A stretch of 64,000 nt of DNA from positions 1,984,001 to 2,048,000 of the forward strand of contig NZ_CP061378.1 of the NCBI RefSeq assembly GCF_015624485.1, written 5' to 3'. Below the pieces are notes generated by a model, which worked only from the letters and a program-made list of their open reading frames with translations, was not told the origin of the DNA and made no database searches. Below are positions 24,801 to 32,278 of the stretch, one piece after another (positions within the stretch are counted from its first letter, which is position 1; each line of letters begins with the position of its first letter). Position numbers and translations under genes: made by a program. This stretch comes from Bradyrhizobium genosp. L (GTDB lineage Bacteria; Pseudomonadota; Alphaproteobacteria; Rhizobiales; Xanthobacteraceae).

Positions 24801-25300
24801 AGGGCCTGTTCAAGCTGATGGCCTACAAGGACGAATACGAGGTCGCGCGGCTCTATTCCGACGGCGAGTTCACCAGGGCCTTGCGGGAGCAGTTCGACGG
24901 CAATCCGAAACTGAAGGTGCTGCTGGCGCCGCCGCTGCTGGCGCAGCGCGATCCCGTCACCGGGCGCTTGCAGAAGCATGAGTTCGGGCCCTGGATCTTC
25001 AAGGCATTCGGCCTGCTGGCCAGACTGAAGCGCCTGCGCGGCACCGCGTTCGACATTTTCGGCTACACCGCCGAGCGCAAGATGGAGCGCGCATTGCCGG
25101 TCGAGTATGCGGCGATGATCCTGCGCCATCTCGACGGCAAGACGCCGCTCGACCTGCCGCGGCTGGTGGCGCTGGCGAAGACGGCGGACCTCGTGCGCGG
25201 CTACGGCCACATCAAGGAGGCCAACGTCGCCCGCTATCGTGGCGAATGCGCGCGGCTGCAAGCCGCGATCGGCCGGCCGGTGGCGCAGGCCGCCGAATAG
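21827..25300 (+). CDS. Fused indolepyruvate ferredoxin oxidoreductase
   Basis: This 1157-aa single-chain 2-oxoacid:ferredoxin oxidoreductase oxidises aryl pyruvates (indolepyruvate, phenylpyruvate) to arylacetyl-CoA. Domains in order: N-terminal pyrimidine-binding domain (ISGYRGSPLGMYDHALW near residue 48), a TPP domain with YFCSGCPHNTSTKVPEG, GIGCHGMAL and GDGTYTHSG…YNDAVAMTGGQP, and an iron–sulfur segment VCEGCGDCSQVSNC with SCVEGFCPSF. A gamma domain begins ITGIGGTGVITIGALLG near residue 725. The fused form is common in aerobic proteobacteria. It is divergent from the hotdog cassette across 243 bp. Confidence 0.93.
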   Translation: MTLMDVGLDDKYRLDAKRIFLSGTQALVRLPMLQRERDRARGLNTAGFISGYRGSPLGMYDHALWRAKSFLKEHDIAFVPGLNEDLAATAVWGSQQVGMFPGAKVDGVFGIWYGKGPGVDRSLDALKHANSAGTSPNGGVIALAGDDHGCQSSTLAHQSEQVFASALMPVVNPATLQDYLDLGILGFALSRYSGCWVGFKAISETVESSASIVSDPDRIKILMPDDFEMPPGGLSIRWPDPSLDAERRLHGPKMDAVAAFTRANRFDRIVLDSKPARLGIMATGKAYLDLRQALADLGITDPEAQALGLRIYKVALTWPLEANGARAFAEGLQDVLVIEEKRGFIEDQLIRILYNMDASKRPSVVGKHDESGAVLLPSEGELTPTMVAAAVVARLRKLGHRSPMLEQRLAKLEAFDRPAEGTGSVKLARTPYFCSGCPHNTSTKVPEGSRAMAGIGCHGMALSVPNRNTQTISHMGAEGVNWIGQAPFTSEAHVFQNLGDGTYTHSGLLALRAAGAAGVNITYKILYNDAVAMTGGQPAEGGFTVSQIAHQVAAEGTKRLAIVSDDPDKYPANYFPSGATIHHRRELDAVQRSLREIEGLTVLIYDQTCAAEKRRRRKRGLFPDPAKRVFINERVCEGCGDCSQVSNCVSVQPLETELGRKRRIDQSNCNKDFSCVEGFCPSFVMVQDPKLRKADRTAADPKALFADLPAPAATELTGPYNILITGIGGTGVITIGALLGMAAHAQGLACSTLDFTGLSQKNGAVMSHVRLAPSADMLSTVRIAPGNANLILGCDIVVATSTTALSRAERGVTRAVVNADLLPTASFVMDPDIDFEAGAMREALDGAVTASDLDILDATGLATALMGDSIATNAFMLGFAFQRGAIPLSLEAILKAIELNGAAIEMNKTAFSWGRLAAHDLQRVVSAARFKSAGAAPAKRTLDETIAFRAKFLTDYQDEAYAKRYFDDVARVRAAETAAAPGSQDLTEAFAKGLFKLMAYKDEYEVARLYSDGEFTRALREQFDGNPKLKVLLAPPLLAQRDPVTGRLQKHEFGPWIFKAFGLLARLKRLRGTAFDIFGYTAERKMERALPVEYAAMILRHLDGKTPLDLPRLVALAKTADLVRGYGHIKEANVARYRGECARLQAAIGRPVAQAAE

Positions 25301-25445
25301 GGCTGGCCGAGCAGGGCCGGTGGCGGGAACATTCCGCCGCTGCCATGGTTGACCGGTAACCTTCCGCGCAGCATCGGCTGGATTTGCGCGGCCGGCCCCC
25401 TACATGATGTCTGTTCCTTTTTGAGTGATTTCAGGAGGCCGTGTG

Positions 25446-25871
25446 ATGGTCCTGAAAAGCGCTTTTGTTGCAGCCGTTTGCACCGCATCCCTGGCACTGG
25501 GCGGCGTGGCGTTGGCTGACGAGTACAATCCGAGCGAATTTTTCGGGCTCGATTTGCCGAAAGCCGTGCTGTCGCCGAAGCGGCTTGGTCCGCCGGCACA
25601 ATTCGAGCCGGTCCCGGTCGAAGCCAAGGCCGACCACAGTGACTCCCGCGCCAGCGCCGAGCCCAAGGTCGACGAGACGAAGGTCGCGCCGCAGAAGGCG
25701 GTGCGCACGACGCGGGTGACGGCGCCGGCCGAGAAGAAGCGTGCTGTCGCGCATATCCCGGCGCGCGCAAAGCTCGCGCGGCGCCATAGCAACCCGCTCG
25801 ACGCGCAGGCCCGCGATACCAGGATCCAGACCTGGCCCTGCCGCACCGGCGGCATCTGCAATTGGCAATGA
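25446..25871 (+). CDS. Small secreted protein of unknown function
   Basis: This 141-aa protein starts at ATG 25446, with AGGAGG (25433–25438) 7 nt upstream. It has a clear Sec signal peptide (MVLKSAFVAAVCTASLALGGVALA). The mature part begins DEYNPSEFFGLDLPKAVLSPKRLGP and is rich in Pro, Ala and charged residues, probably disordered, ending in WPCRTGGICNWQ with two cysteines. It belongs to no family I recognise; similar short secreted proteins are common in Bradyrhizobium. It stands alone between the oxidoreductase and the aldo/keto reductase. Confidence 0.75.
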   Translation: MVLKSAFVAAVCTASLALGGVALADEYNPSEFFGLDLPKAVLSPKRLGPPAQFEPVPVEAKADHSDSRASAEPKVDETKVAPQKAVRTTRVTAPAEKKRAVAHIPARAKLARRHSNPLDAQARDTRIQTWPCRTGGICNWQ

Positions 25872-26117
25872 GGCCGCCCCCGCAGTCCCGTCACTGAGGT
25901 GCTCGCCAAGCGGCGCAATTGCGCCGCAGGGCTCGCGCCTTTGGATGACAGGGTTGGTCTTGTAGGCTGATCCGTCGCGCGATCTTGATGGACAGACGCT
26001 TGCTCCACGCGCCCGTTTACGGGCACACTGCCATTTGGCAGCTCTGCCAATTTCAATCCCACCAAACGATTTGCTGGCGTGACGTCGCATCGGGGCCTCA
26101 CGCGTCAGGAGCCATCA

Positions 26118-26936
26118 ATGGACCATCTGCAGACACAGGGCATCAGCCTGCCGCGGCTCGGGCTCGGCACCTTCCGCATGCAGGGCGACGCCTGCCGTGC
26201 CGCGGTCGAGAGTGCGCTCGGGCTCGGTTACCGGCATATCGACACCGCCGAGATGTACGGCAATGAGGAGCCGATCGGCGCCGCGATCGCTGCCGGCAAG
26301 GTCGCGCGCAAGGATCTGCATGTGACCACGAAAGTCTGGCACGAGAATTTGGCGCCGGACGCGATCCGGAAGGGCCTCGACGCCAGCCTGAAGAAGCTGC
26401 GTCTCGATCATGTCGACCTCTATCTGGTGCACTGGCCGTCGCGCAGCATGAAGCTGCCGGCGGTGTTCGAGACGCTGCTGAAATTGAAAGACGAGGGCCG
26501 CACCCGCGCGATCGGGGTCGCCAATTTCACCACCGCGCTGCTCAAAACCGTGGTCGAGGACATCAAGGCGCCGATCGCCTGCAACCAGGTCGAATACCAC
26601 GCGATGCTGGACCAGACGCCACTGCGCACCTATCTCGCCGCGAAGTCGATCCCGCTGGTGGCCTATTGCCCGCTGGCCCAGGGTCGTTTCGCAACCGACG
26701 AGACGCTCGCGAAGATCGGCAGCAAGCACGGTGCGACCGCAGCGCAGGTGGCGCTGAAATGGCTGCTCGACCAGGACGGCGTTGCCGCGATCCCGAAGGC
26801 CTCGCGCGCCGAAAGCCAGCAAGCCAATCTCGATGCGTTGAAGCTTAAGCTCGACGATGACGACCGCAAGGCCATCGCCGCGCTGCGCAAGGATATGCGC
26901 TGCGTCAATCCGGGCTTCGCCCCGGCGTGGGATTGA
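26118..26936 (+). CDS. Aldo/keto reductase
   Basis: This 272-aa NADPH-dependent aldo/keto reductase has a TIM barrel. The catalytic tetrad is present: D42 and Y47 in HIDTAEMYGN, K72 in TTKVW, H105 in LVHWP. The C-terminal IPKASRAESQQANLDALK matches the NADP-binding motif of the 2,5-diketo-gluconate reductase-like subfamily. The ATG at 26118 has AGGAG 6 nt upstream; the longer frames upstream are intergenic. A bidirectional terminator follows. It probably reduces aldehydes such as methylglyoxal. Confidence 0.93.
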   Translation: MDHLQTQGISLPRLGLGTFRMQGDACRAAVESALGLGYRHIDTAEMYGNEEPIGAAIAAGKVARKDLHVTTKVWHENLAPDAIRKGLDASLKKLRLDHVDLYLVHWPSRSMKLPAVFETLLKLKDEGRTRAIGVANFTTALLKTVVEDIKAPIACNQVEYHAMLDQTPLRTYLAAKSIPLVAYCPLAQGRFATDETLAKIGSKHGATAAQVALKWLLDQDGVAAIPKASRAESQQANLDALKLKLDDDDRKAIAALRKDMRCVNPGFAPAWD

Positions 26937-26964
26937 AGCCGTCATTCGTCGGGTTGGTCACAAA

Positions 26965-26992
26965 GAAAATGGCCCCGTGAGGAGCCATTTTC
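26965..26992. terminator. Bidirectional terminator between convergent genes
   Basis: GAAAATGGC (26965–26973) pairs with GCCATTTTC (26984–26992), with further CC/GG pairing toward a GTGA loop. Both sides carry A/T runs, so it can end the aldo/keto reductase transcript and the leftward His-rich gene. Confidence 0.8.
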
Positions 26993-27019
26993 CGTTGTGT
27001 CGGTCTCAGCCGTTTTTCT

Positions 27020-27247
27020 TTAGTAGCGGTGATGCCGCTTGATCACCACGACGCGGTCGTGATGATGGTGGTCCCAGCCGCGATGCCAGCCACGGTCGTG
27101 GCGCATCTCGGCACGGGCGCCGTAGCCGCGATCCCAGTGATGATGGCCGCCACCGTGCCTGATCACCATGGTCTCGGCGCTTGCAATCGACGGAACCGCC
27201 ACCGCGAGGGCACCGATCGCCGCAATGACAAAGCCAAATTTCTTCAT
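27020..27247 (-). CDS. Small secreted histidine-rich protein, 75 aa
   Basis: A signal peptide (MKKFGFVIAAIGALAVAVPSIASA) is followed by about 51 residues with many His and Arg, including HGGGHHHWDRGYG, RGWHRGWDHHHHDR and KRHHRY at the end. The ribosome-binding site AGGAGG lies 5 nt before the spacer to the ATG at 27247. Periplasmic metal (Ni, Zn or Cu) binding is suggested by composition only. A GGAAC-N16-GGTT promoter-like element lies upstream, which could place it under the general stress sigma factor. Confidence 0.75.
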   Translation of the reverse strand: MKKFGFVIAAIGALAVAVPSIASAETMVIRHGGGHHHWDRGYGARAEMRHDRGWHRGWDHHHHDRVVVIKRHHRY

Positions 27248-27275
27248 ATCGTCCTCCTCAATTGAGCGAGGATGA

Positions 27276-27300
27276 AACCATACACACAATGAAACGTTCC
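27276..27300 (-). promoter_or_regulatory. EcfG-like promoter candidate
   Basis: Read leftward, GGAAC (27300–27296), 16 nt, then GGTT (27279–27276). The general stress response sigma factor EcfG of alphaproteobacteria recognises GGAAC-N16/17-CGTT; one base of the -10 differs. It sits about 30–50 bp before the ATG of the His-rich secreted protein. Confidence 0.35.
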
Positions 27301-27355
27301 CCGGGAAACCGAATAGTTTTCTGAACGGTTGTTCAGCAACGCCGCCGGCGTGCAA

Positions 27356-28594
27356 CTACGCGCGCTTTTCCACATTGCTGCTGCGGGTCGGCACGCCGAA
27401 CTCCTTGCGGCAGACCTCGGCCAGCGCGGCGATGCCCTCGCGGATCTGCTCGTGCGAGGGGCTGGCGAAGCAGAGCCGCAGCCGGCTGCCGGAGTGGGCG
27501 CTGTTGGTCGACCATTCCGGCCCCGGATTGATCGAGACCCCGGCGGCAAGCGCGGCCTGATAGAGCTTCATGGTGTCGACATTGTCGGGCAGCTTGACCC
27601 AGAGGAAGATGCCGCCCTTCGGCGCCTCGAACTCGGCGGCGGTGCCGAACTGCTCGTTCAGCGCCTCCATCAGCGTGTCGAGCTTGGCGCGCAGGCCGCG
27701 CGTCAGCCGCGGCACGTGGGTGGCGAAATGCGGCGCGCAATATTCTGCCAGCACCATCTGCTCCAGCGCGCCGGAGCCGGCATCGGTCTTCAGGGACAGC
27801 ATCCGCGACATCATCGCCCAGGGCGCGACGATGAAGCCGACGCGTAGCGCTGGCGCGATCGACTTCGAGAACGAGCCGATATGGATCACGCCGCCATGGC
27901 TGCTCATGGCGTAGATCGCGGGCGGCCGTTCGCCGTTCCAGATCAGATCCGCATAGCAATCGTCCTCGAAGATCGGCACGCCGTAGTCTTGCGAGAGCTT
28001 CAGCATCTCGGCGCGGCGGTTCTCAGGCAGGATCGAGCCGGTCGGGTTCTGCACCGTTGGGATGGTGTAGATGTATTTCGGCGTGATGCCGCGCTTCTTG
28101 TGGTCGGCGAGCGCCGCGGCCAGCGCATCGATCCGGATGCCCTCGCCATCGAGGGGAATGCCGACCGCGTTGACGCCGAGCCGGGTCAGCCGGTTCAGCG
28201 AGCCCTGGTAGGTCTCCTGCTCGATCAGCACGGTGTCGCCCTTGGCAAGCAGGGTGTGATTGACGAGATCGAGCGCCTGCAGCGATCCCGACACGATCAT
28301 GATCTCGTCCGCCGTGCAGCCGATGCCAGCGTCGCGCTTCAGCTTCTGAGCCAGGAATTCACGCAAAGGCAAATAGCCCTGCGGCCCATGCGCGAGATTG
28401 TAGGTCGCGAGATTGCGGCCCTCGCGCTTCAGCACGGCGTTCATCGCCTCCAGGAGGCCATCGACCGGGACCTGCTCGGGATCATTGTTGCCGCCGACAA
28501 AACTGTACTTGGCAAGCCCGGTCCACCGCGCGGCCGGCGCAGGCAGGCCGGCCGGGAGCAGGGGGCCGAAGTCGAACTGGGCTGAATTGGACAT
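27356..28594 (-). CDS. PLP-dependent aminotransferase (class I/II, 2-aminoadipate type)
   Basis: This 412-aa fold-type I aminotransferase resembles the aminotransferase part of MocR regulators and archaeal 2-aminoadipate transaminases. The PLP lysine lies in HIGSFSKSIAPALRVGF, with YTIPTVQNPTGSILPENRR and FEDDCYADL also typical. It has no DNA-binding domain. The ATG at 28594 is preferred (GGGAG 10 nt upstream) over 28621, which lacks a ribosome-binding site. It faces the DUF3124 gene upstream in the same direction, with 60 bp between. The substrate is unknown. Confidence 0.9.
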   Translation of the reverse strand: MSNSAQFDFGPLLPAGLPAPAARWTGLAKYSFVGGNNDPEQVPVDGLLEAMNAVLKREGRNLATYNLAHGPQGYLPLREFLAQKLKRDAGIGCTADEIMIVSGSLQALDLVNHTLLAKGDTVLIEQETYQGSLNRLTRLGVNAVGIPLDGEGIRIDALAAALADHKKRGITPKYIYTIPTVQNPTGSILPENRRAEMLKLSQDYGVPIFEDDCYADLIWNGERPPAIYAMSSHGGVIHIGSFSKSIAPALRVGFIVAPWAMMSRMLSLKTDAGSGALEQMVLAEYCAPHFATHVPRLTRGLRAKLDTLMEALNEQFGTAAEFEAPKGGIFLWVKLPDNVDTMKLYQAALAAGVSINPGPEWSTNSAHSGSRLRLCFASPSHEQIREGIAALAEVCRKEFGVPTRSSNVEKRA

Positions 28595-28654
28595 CGATGT
28601 TTCGCTCCCGTTTGTTGTCATTGAGGAGGCCGGTCGAGCGGCCTTCCCTGATTA

Positions 28655-29197
28655 TTAGTTCTTGCCGACCAGTTTCACCGGCCGGCCCTGGGTGATGAAC
28701 GCATAGTGCCCCGGGCCGACGCTGCCGACCATCAAGGCCTCCACCACCGGTTCCGCGATCTCGCCAGCGGCCGCCCAATCGACCACGAAGTTGGCGCCGG
28801 TGCCGCCTCTGACATCCGATGTGGCAATGAAGATCTCGACCGTCGCAAACGGTTTTAGCGCGACCGGCGCCTTGAGGTAGCTCTCCACCATCTTGCCTGA
28901 TGTGTCGAAATAGCCGATCCGCTTCAGCACCAGCGGCCTGGTCTCGGAGGCGTTGTGCACGCTCAGCGTCACCGAGAAATCGGCCCGCAGCTTGCCCTGG
29001 CTCATCGAGACGCTGGAATAGACCGGCACGTAGAACGATCCGGAGGTGGCAAGCGGCTCCGAAGGCACCGTGGTCAGTGAATTCGCAAAATTCTGCTCAA
29101 GACCTGCCGAGGATTGTGCTAGCGCGTCGCTCACGCGCAGGACTACGAGGCAGGCGAGAACGCCCAAAAAAAGACCGCCTGCGCGGATGTGACACAT
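28655..29197 (-). CDS. DUF3124 secreted protein
   Basis: This 180-aa protein has a signal peptide (MCHIRAGGLFLGVLACLVVLRVSDALA) and a DUF3124-type domain (YVPVYSSVSMSQGKLRADFSVTLSVHNASETRPLVLKRIGYFDTSGK through GPGHYAFITQGRPVKLV). The fold is likely a beta-sandwich; the function is unknown. The much longer frame upstream to 30298 is a shadow of the antiporter. A GTG at 29215 is an alternative start. It is divergent from the antiporter gene, with about 60 bp between the starts. Confidence 0.85.
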   Translation of the reverse strand: MCHIRAGGLFLGVLACLVVLRVSDALAQSSAGLEQNFANSLTTVPSEPLATSGSFYVPVYSSVSMSQGKLRADFSVTLSVHNASETRPLVLKRIGYFDTSGKMVESYLKAPVALKPFATVEIFIATSDVRGGTGANFVVDWAAAGEIAEPVVEALMVGSVGPGHYAFITQGRPVKLVGKN

Positions 29198-29257
29198 TGC
29201 CTGGTTGGTCCTCACGCCCTTCCCCCTAGGTTGCGGCCACAGGAAGTCTCGAGACGC

Positions 29258-30988
29258 ATGCACGAACTTATTCGCGATATCACGCTCTGTATCCTGTTCG
29301 CCTGGGGCGTGGGACTGTTGGCCCATTTCTCCCGGCAGCCGCTGATCCTGGCCTACCTTATCGCCGGCTTTTTCATTGGTCCATTCGGCATGGGCTGGGT
29401 CAAGTCCCAGGAATCGATCTCGGTCATCTCCGAGCTCGGCCTGATCTTCATGCTGTTCATGATCGGGCTCGAGATCGACCTCAAGAAGATCGTCCGCGCC
29501 GGCAAAATGATCCTGTTCGCCGGCGCCGGGCAATTGCTGGGCGGCTGCCTGATCGGGGCGCTGTTCTTTGCCGGAATCGGGCTCGCGATCGGCGGCGGCA
29601 AGTTCGATGCGGTCTATCTCTGCGTCGCGTGCGCGCTGTCCTCGACCGTGATCATCGTCAAGGTGCTCTACGAGAAGCGCGAGCTCGACACGCTGCCGGG
29701 CCGGATCACGCTCGGCATCCTGGTGCTGCAGGACATCTTCGCGATCCTGTTCCTGGCGGTGCAGCCGAGCCTCGACAATCTGCAGATCGGCGTGGTGCTG
29801 CTGTCGATCGTCCGCGTCGCCGTGCTGGTCGCGACCGCGCTGGTCCTGAGCCGCTACGTGCTGCCGAAGCTGTTCCACCAGATCGCGCGGCGACCGGAGC
29901 TCGTGCTGCTCGGCGCGCTCGCCTGGTGCTTCCTGATCGGCGAGATCGCCGAGCGGCTGCATCTGTCGCGCGAGATGGGCTCGCTGGTCGCCGGCGTTTC
30001 GCTGTCGACCTTCCCCTATGCGCTCGACGTCACCGCCAAGGTCACGACGCTGCGGGACTTCTTCATCACCCTGTTCTTCGTCGCGCTCGGCATGACGATC
30101 CCGATTCCGGGTCTCTCGGTGATCGGGCTCGCGCTGGTCATCGCGGCGTTCACGGTGGCAAGCCGGCTGGTGACGACGTTCACGCCGCTCTATCTGATGA
30201 AGCAGGGCCTGCGCGCCAGCCTGCTGCCGGCGATCAATCTGGCGCAGATCTCCGAGTTCTCGCTGGTGGTGATCCAGACCGGGACGGCCGCCAACCACAT
30301 CGCATCGGATACCGCGAACGCCGCCTCGTTCGCCTTCGTGGTGCTGGCGGTGCTCTCGACCTTCGCGATGGGCCGCAGCGACCAGATCGTGCGCGGCCTG
30401 ATCGGTCCACTGAAGCGGATCGGGCTACGCGACCTCGACCAGGAAGGTGAGGGCAAGGGTGAGGCCGGTGAGGGCGGCCATGGCGAGATCAGGCGGATCG
30501 TGATCCTCGGCTTCTTCCGCGCCGCGAGCGCGCTGCTCAGCCAGATCGAGCGGCAGAACCAGTCGCTGCTCGAGCAGATCAGCGTCGTCGACTTCAATCC
30601 GCTGGTGTTTCGCACGCTGTCCGACCGCGGCCTGCACGTGATCTATGGCGACATCAGCAACGTCGATACCCTGGTCCATGCCGGCATCGGCAAGGCCGAG
30701 ATCATCATCCTGAGCGTGCCGGATTTCCTCCTGGTCGGCGCCGACAATGAGAAGCTGGTGCGCCACGTTCGCGCGCTGAACCCGGAAGCGAAGGTCGTCG
30801 CCACCGCGGACCTGCTGTCCGGTGTCGACGACCTCTACGCTGCGGGCGCCAACTACGTCACGGTGACCCGGATCAGCGACGCCGGCGAGCTCTACGCCGT
30901 GATCGAGGCCGCCGACGCAGGCCTGCTCGACGACAAGCGCGCCGAGATGGACGGCAAGCTCGCCGACCGCCGCGAGGTGCTGCCGTAA
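29258..30988 (+). CDS. Cation:proton antiporter, CPA2 (KefB/YbaL type)
   Basis: This 576-aa membrane protein has about 12 hydrophobic segments in residues 5–385 (Na/H exchanger domain; AYLIAGFFIGPFGMGW and LVLQDIFAILFLAVQP are typical). A C-terminal TrkA-N/RCK-like domain follows from about residue 410. It probably exchanges K+ or Na+ for H+. In the RCK part the nucleotide-binding glycine loop reads ILGFFRAASALL, lacking the usual GxGxxG, so ligand control may be altered. A low-complexity EGEGKGEAGEGGHGE linker joins the two. The ATG at 29258 is used. Confidence 0.9.
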   Translation: MHELIRDITLCILFAWGVGLLAHFSRQPLILAYLIAGFFIGPFGMGWVKSQESISVISELGLIFMLFMIGLEIDLKKIVRAGKMILFAGAGQLLGGCLIGALFFAGIGLAIGGGKFDAVYLCVACALSSTVIIVKVLYEKRELDTLPGRITLGILVLQDIFAILFLAVQPSLDNLQIGVVLLSIVRVAVLVATALVLSRYVLPKLFHQIARRPELVLLGALAWCFLIGEIAERLHLSREMGSLVAGVSLSTFPYALDVTAKVTTLRDFFITLFFVALGMTIPIPGLSVIGLALVIAAFTVASRLVTTFTPLYLMKQGLRASLLPAINLAQISEFSLVVIQTGTAANHIASDTANAASFAFVVLAVLSTFAMGRSDQIVRGLIGPLKRIGLRDLDQEGEGKGEAGEGGHGEIRRIVILGFFRAASALLSQIERQNQSLLEQISVVDFNPLVFRTLSDRGLHVIYGDISNVDTLVHAGIGKAEIIILSVPDFLLVGADNEKLVRHVRALNPEAKVVATADLLSGVDDLYAAGANYVTVTRISDAGELYAVIEAADAGLLDDKRAEMDGKLADRREVLP

Positions 30989-31094
30989 ACCGCCTGGCAT
31001 ACCTGCCGGACGCATGGCGGGTTGCATAATGATACTGGCGCGAGGTTCGGAACCCGGCTAATCCACTGCCTGCAATCAGCGAGATGTCAGGACA

Positions 31095-32171
31095 ATGGCC
31101 GATACGATCCAGGAAGTGCTGCAAGCTTTTGCGCGGGGCGAACTCGTCGTCGTCACCGATGATGACGACCGGGAAGGCGAGGGCGATCTGATCGTCGCGG
31201 CGTCGTTCTGCACGGCGGAAAAGATGGCCTTCATCATCCGCCACACCTCCGGCATCGTCTGCGCGCCGATCACGACCGAGGACGCGAGGCGCCTGCGGCT
31301 CGATCCGATGGTGGCGCACAACGAGTCCAACCACACCACGGCGTTCACCGTCTCGATCGACTACAAGCCCGACGGTGGCACCGGGATTTCGGCCGAGGAA
31401 CGCGCCTCCTGCTGCCGCGCGCTCGCCAATCCCAATGCCGGCGCCAACGACTTCGCGCGCCCGGGCCACATCTTCCCGCTGATCGCCCGCGACGGCGGCG
31501 TGCTGCTGCGCTCCGGCCATACCGAGGCCGCGGTCGATCTGTGCAAGCTCACCGGCCTGCCGCCGGTCGGCGTCATCTCCGAGTTGATGAACGACGACGG
31601 AACCGTGATGAAGGGTGAGCAGGTCGCGAAATTTGCCGTCGCCCACAAGCTGAAGCATGTCACGATAGCGGACATGATCGCCTACCGTCAGGCGCGCGAA
31701 AAGCTGATCGAGCGGGTCGCGACCTTCACCACCGAAAGCCCGATCGGCCCGCTGCAGGGCTATGCCTATCGCTCGCCCTTCGACGAGATCATGCACGCTG
31801 CCTTCGTCTATAACGGCATCGGCGACGGCCGCGACGTGCTGACGCGGCTGCACAAGCCCAACATCGTGAAGGACCTGTTCACCGGTCCGGCGCGGATGGA
31901 AGCCGTGCTGCGCCACTTCAAGAGCGCGGGCCGCGGCGTCCTGGTTTATCTGCGCGATGGCGCGGCCGGTGTTCCGGTCCAGCCCGTCGGCGAGACGAAA
32001 TCGGCAGAGGCCGATCGCAACAAGCAGTGGCGCGAGGTCGGCGTCGGCGCGCAGATCCTGCGCGATCTCGGCGTCACCTCGATCCGGCATCTCACCTCGT
32101 CAGTGCACGACTACAAGGGTCTGTCCGGTTTCGGCATCGAGATCGTGTCGAACGAAAAGCTCGATAGCTAG
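31095..32171 (+). CDS. ribB: 3,4-dihydroxy-2-butanone 4-phosphate synthase RibB, with degenerate RibA-like C-terminus
   Basis: This 358-aa protein makes the four-carbon precursor of riboflavin from ribulose 5-phosphate. The N-terminal RibB domain (about 1–200) has DDDDREGEGDLIVAA, HTSGIVCAP and RPGHIFPLIA, the conserved acidic and His residues. The C-terminal 150 residues align in length with GTP cyclohydrolase II but lack its zinc-binding cysteines, so a RibA activity is not expected. This layout is common in rhizobia. No FMN riboswitch was seen in the 106 bp upstream. Confidence 0.93.
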   Translation: MADTIQEVLQAFARGELVVVTDDDDREGEGDLIVAASFCTAEKMAFIIRHTSGIVCAPITTEDARRLRLDPMVAHNESNHTTAFTVSIDYKPDGGTGISAEERASCCRALANPNAGANDFARPGHIFPLIARDGGVLLRSGHTEAAVDLCKLTGLPPVGVISELMNDDGTVMKGEQVAKFAVAHKLKHVTIADMIAYRQAREKLIERVATFTTESPIGPLQGYAYRSPFDEIMHAAFVYNGIGDGRDVLTRLHKPNIVKDLFTGPARMEAVLRHFKSAGRGVLVYLRDGAAGVPVQPVGETKSAEADRNKQWREVGVGAQILRDLGVTSIRHLTSSVHDYKGLSGFGIEIVSNEKLDS

Positions 32172-32278
32172 CGACGGTCATTCCGGAACGCCGGTGAGCG
32201 TGATCACCAATTGCGCTTTGCAGCATAGCGCTCTAGTTTATCCGCCAATTTTTGATGGACGATGCGAAAGGAAGTTTC

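Noticed and set aside
28655..30298. 547-codon minus-strand frame covering the antiporter
   Set aside because: Only its last 180 codons (from 29197) form a real DUF3124 gene; the rest is antisense to the antiporter and compositionally a shadow.
31040..31075. tRNA-like GGTTCGGAACC stretch
   Set aside because: No acceptor or anticodon stems can be folded around it and it does not match the GGTTCGAATCC T-arm pattern.
30989..31094. Possible FMN riboswitch before ribB
   Set aside because: None of the conserved FMN-aptamer core sequences is visible in the 106 bp.
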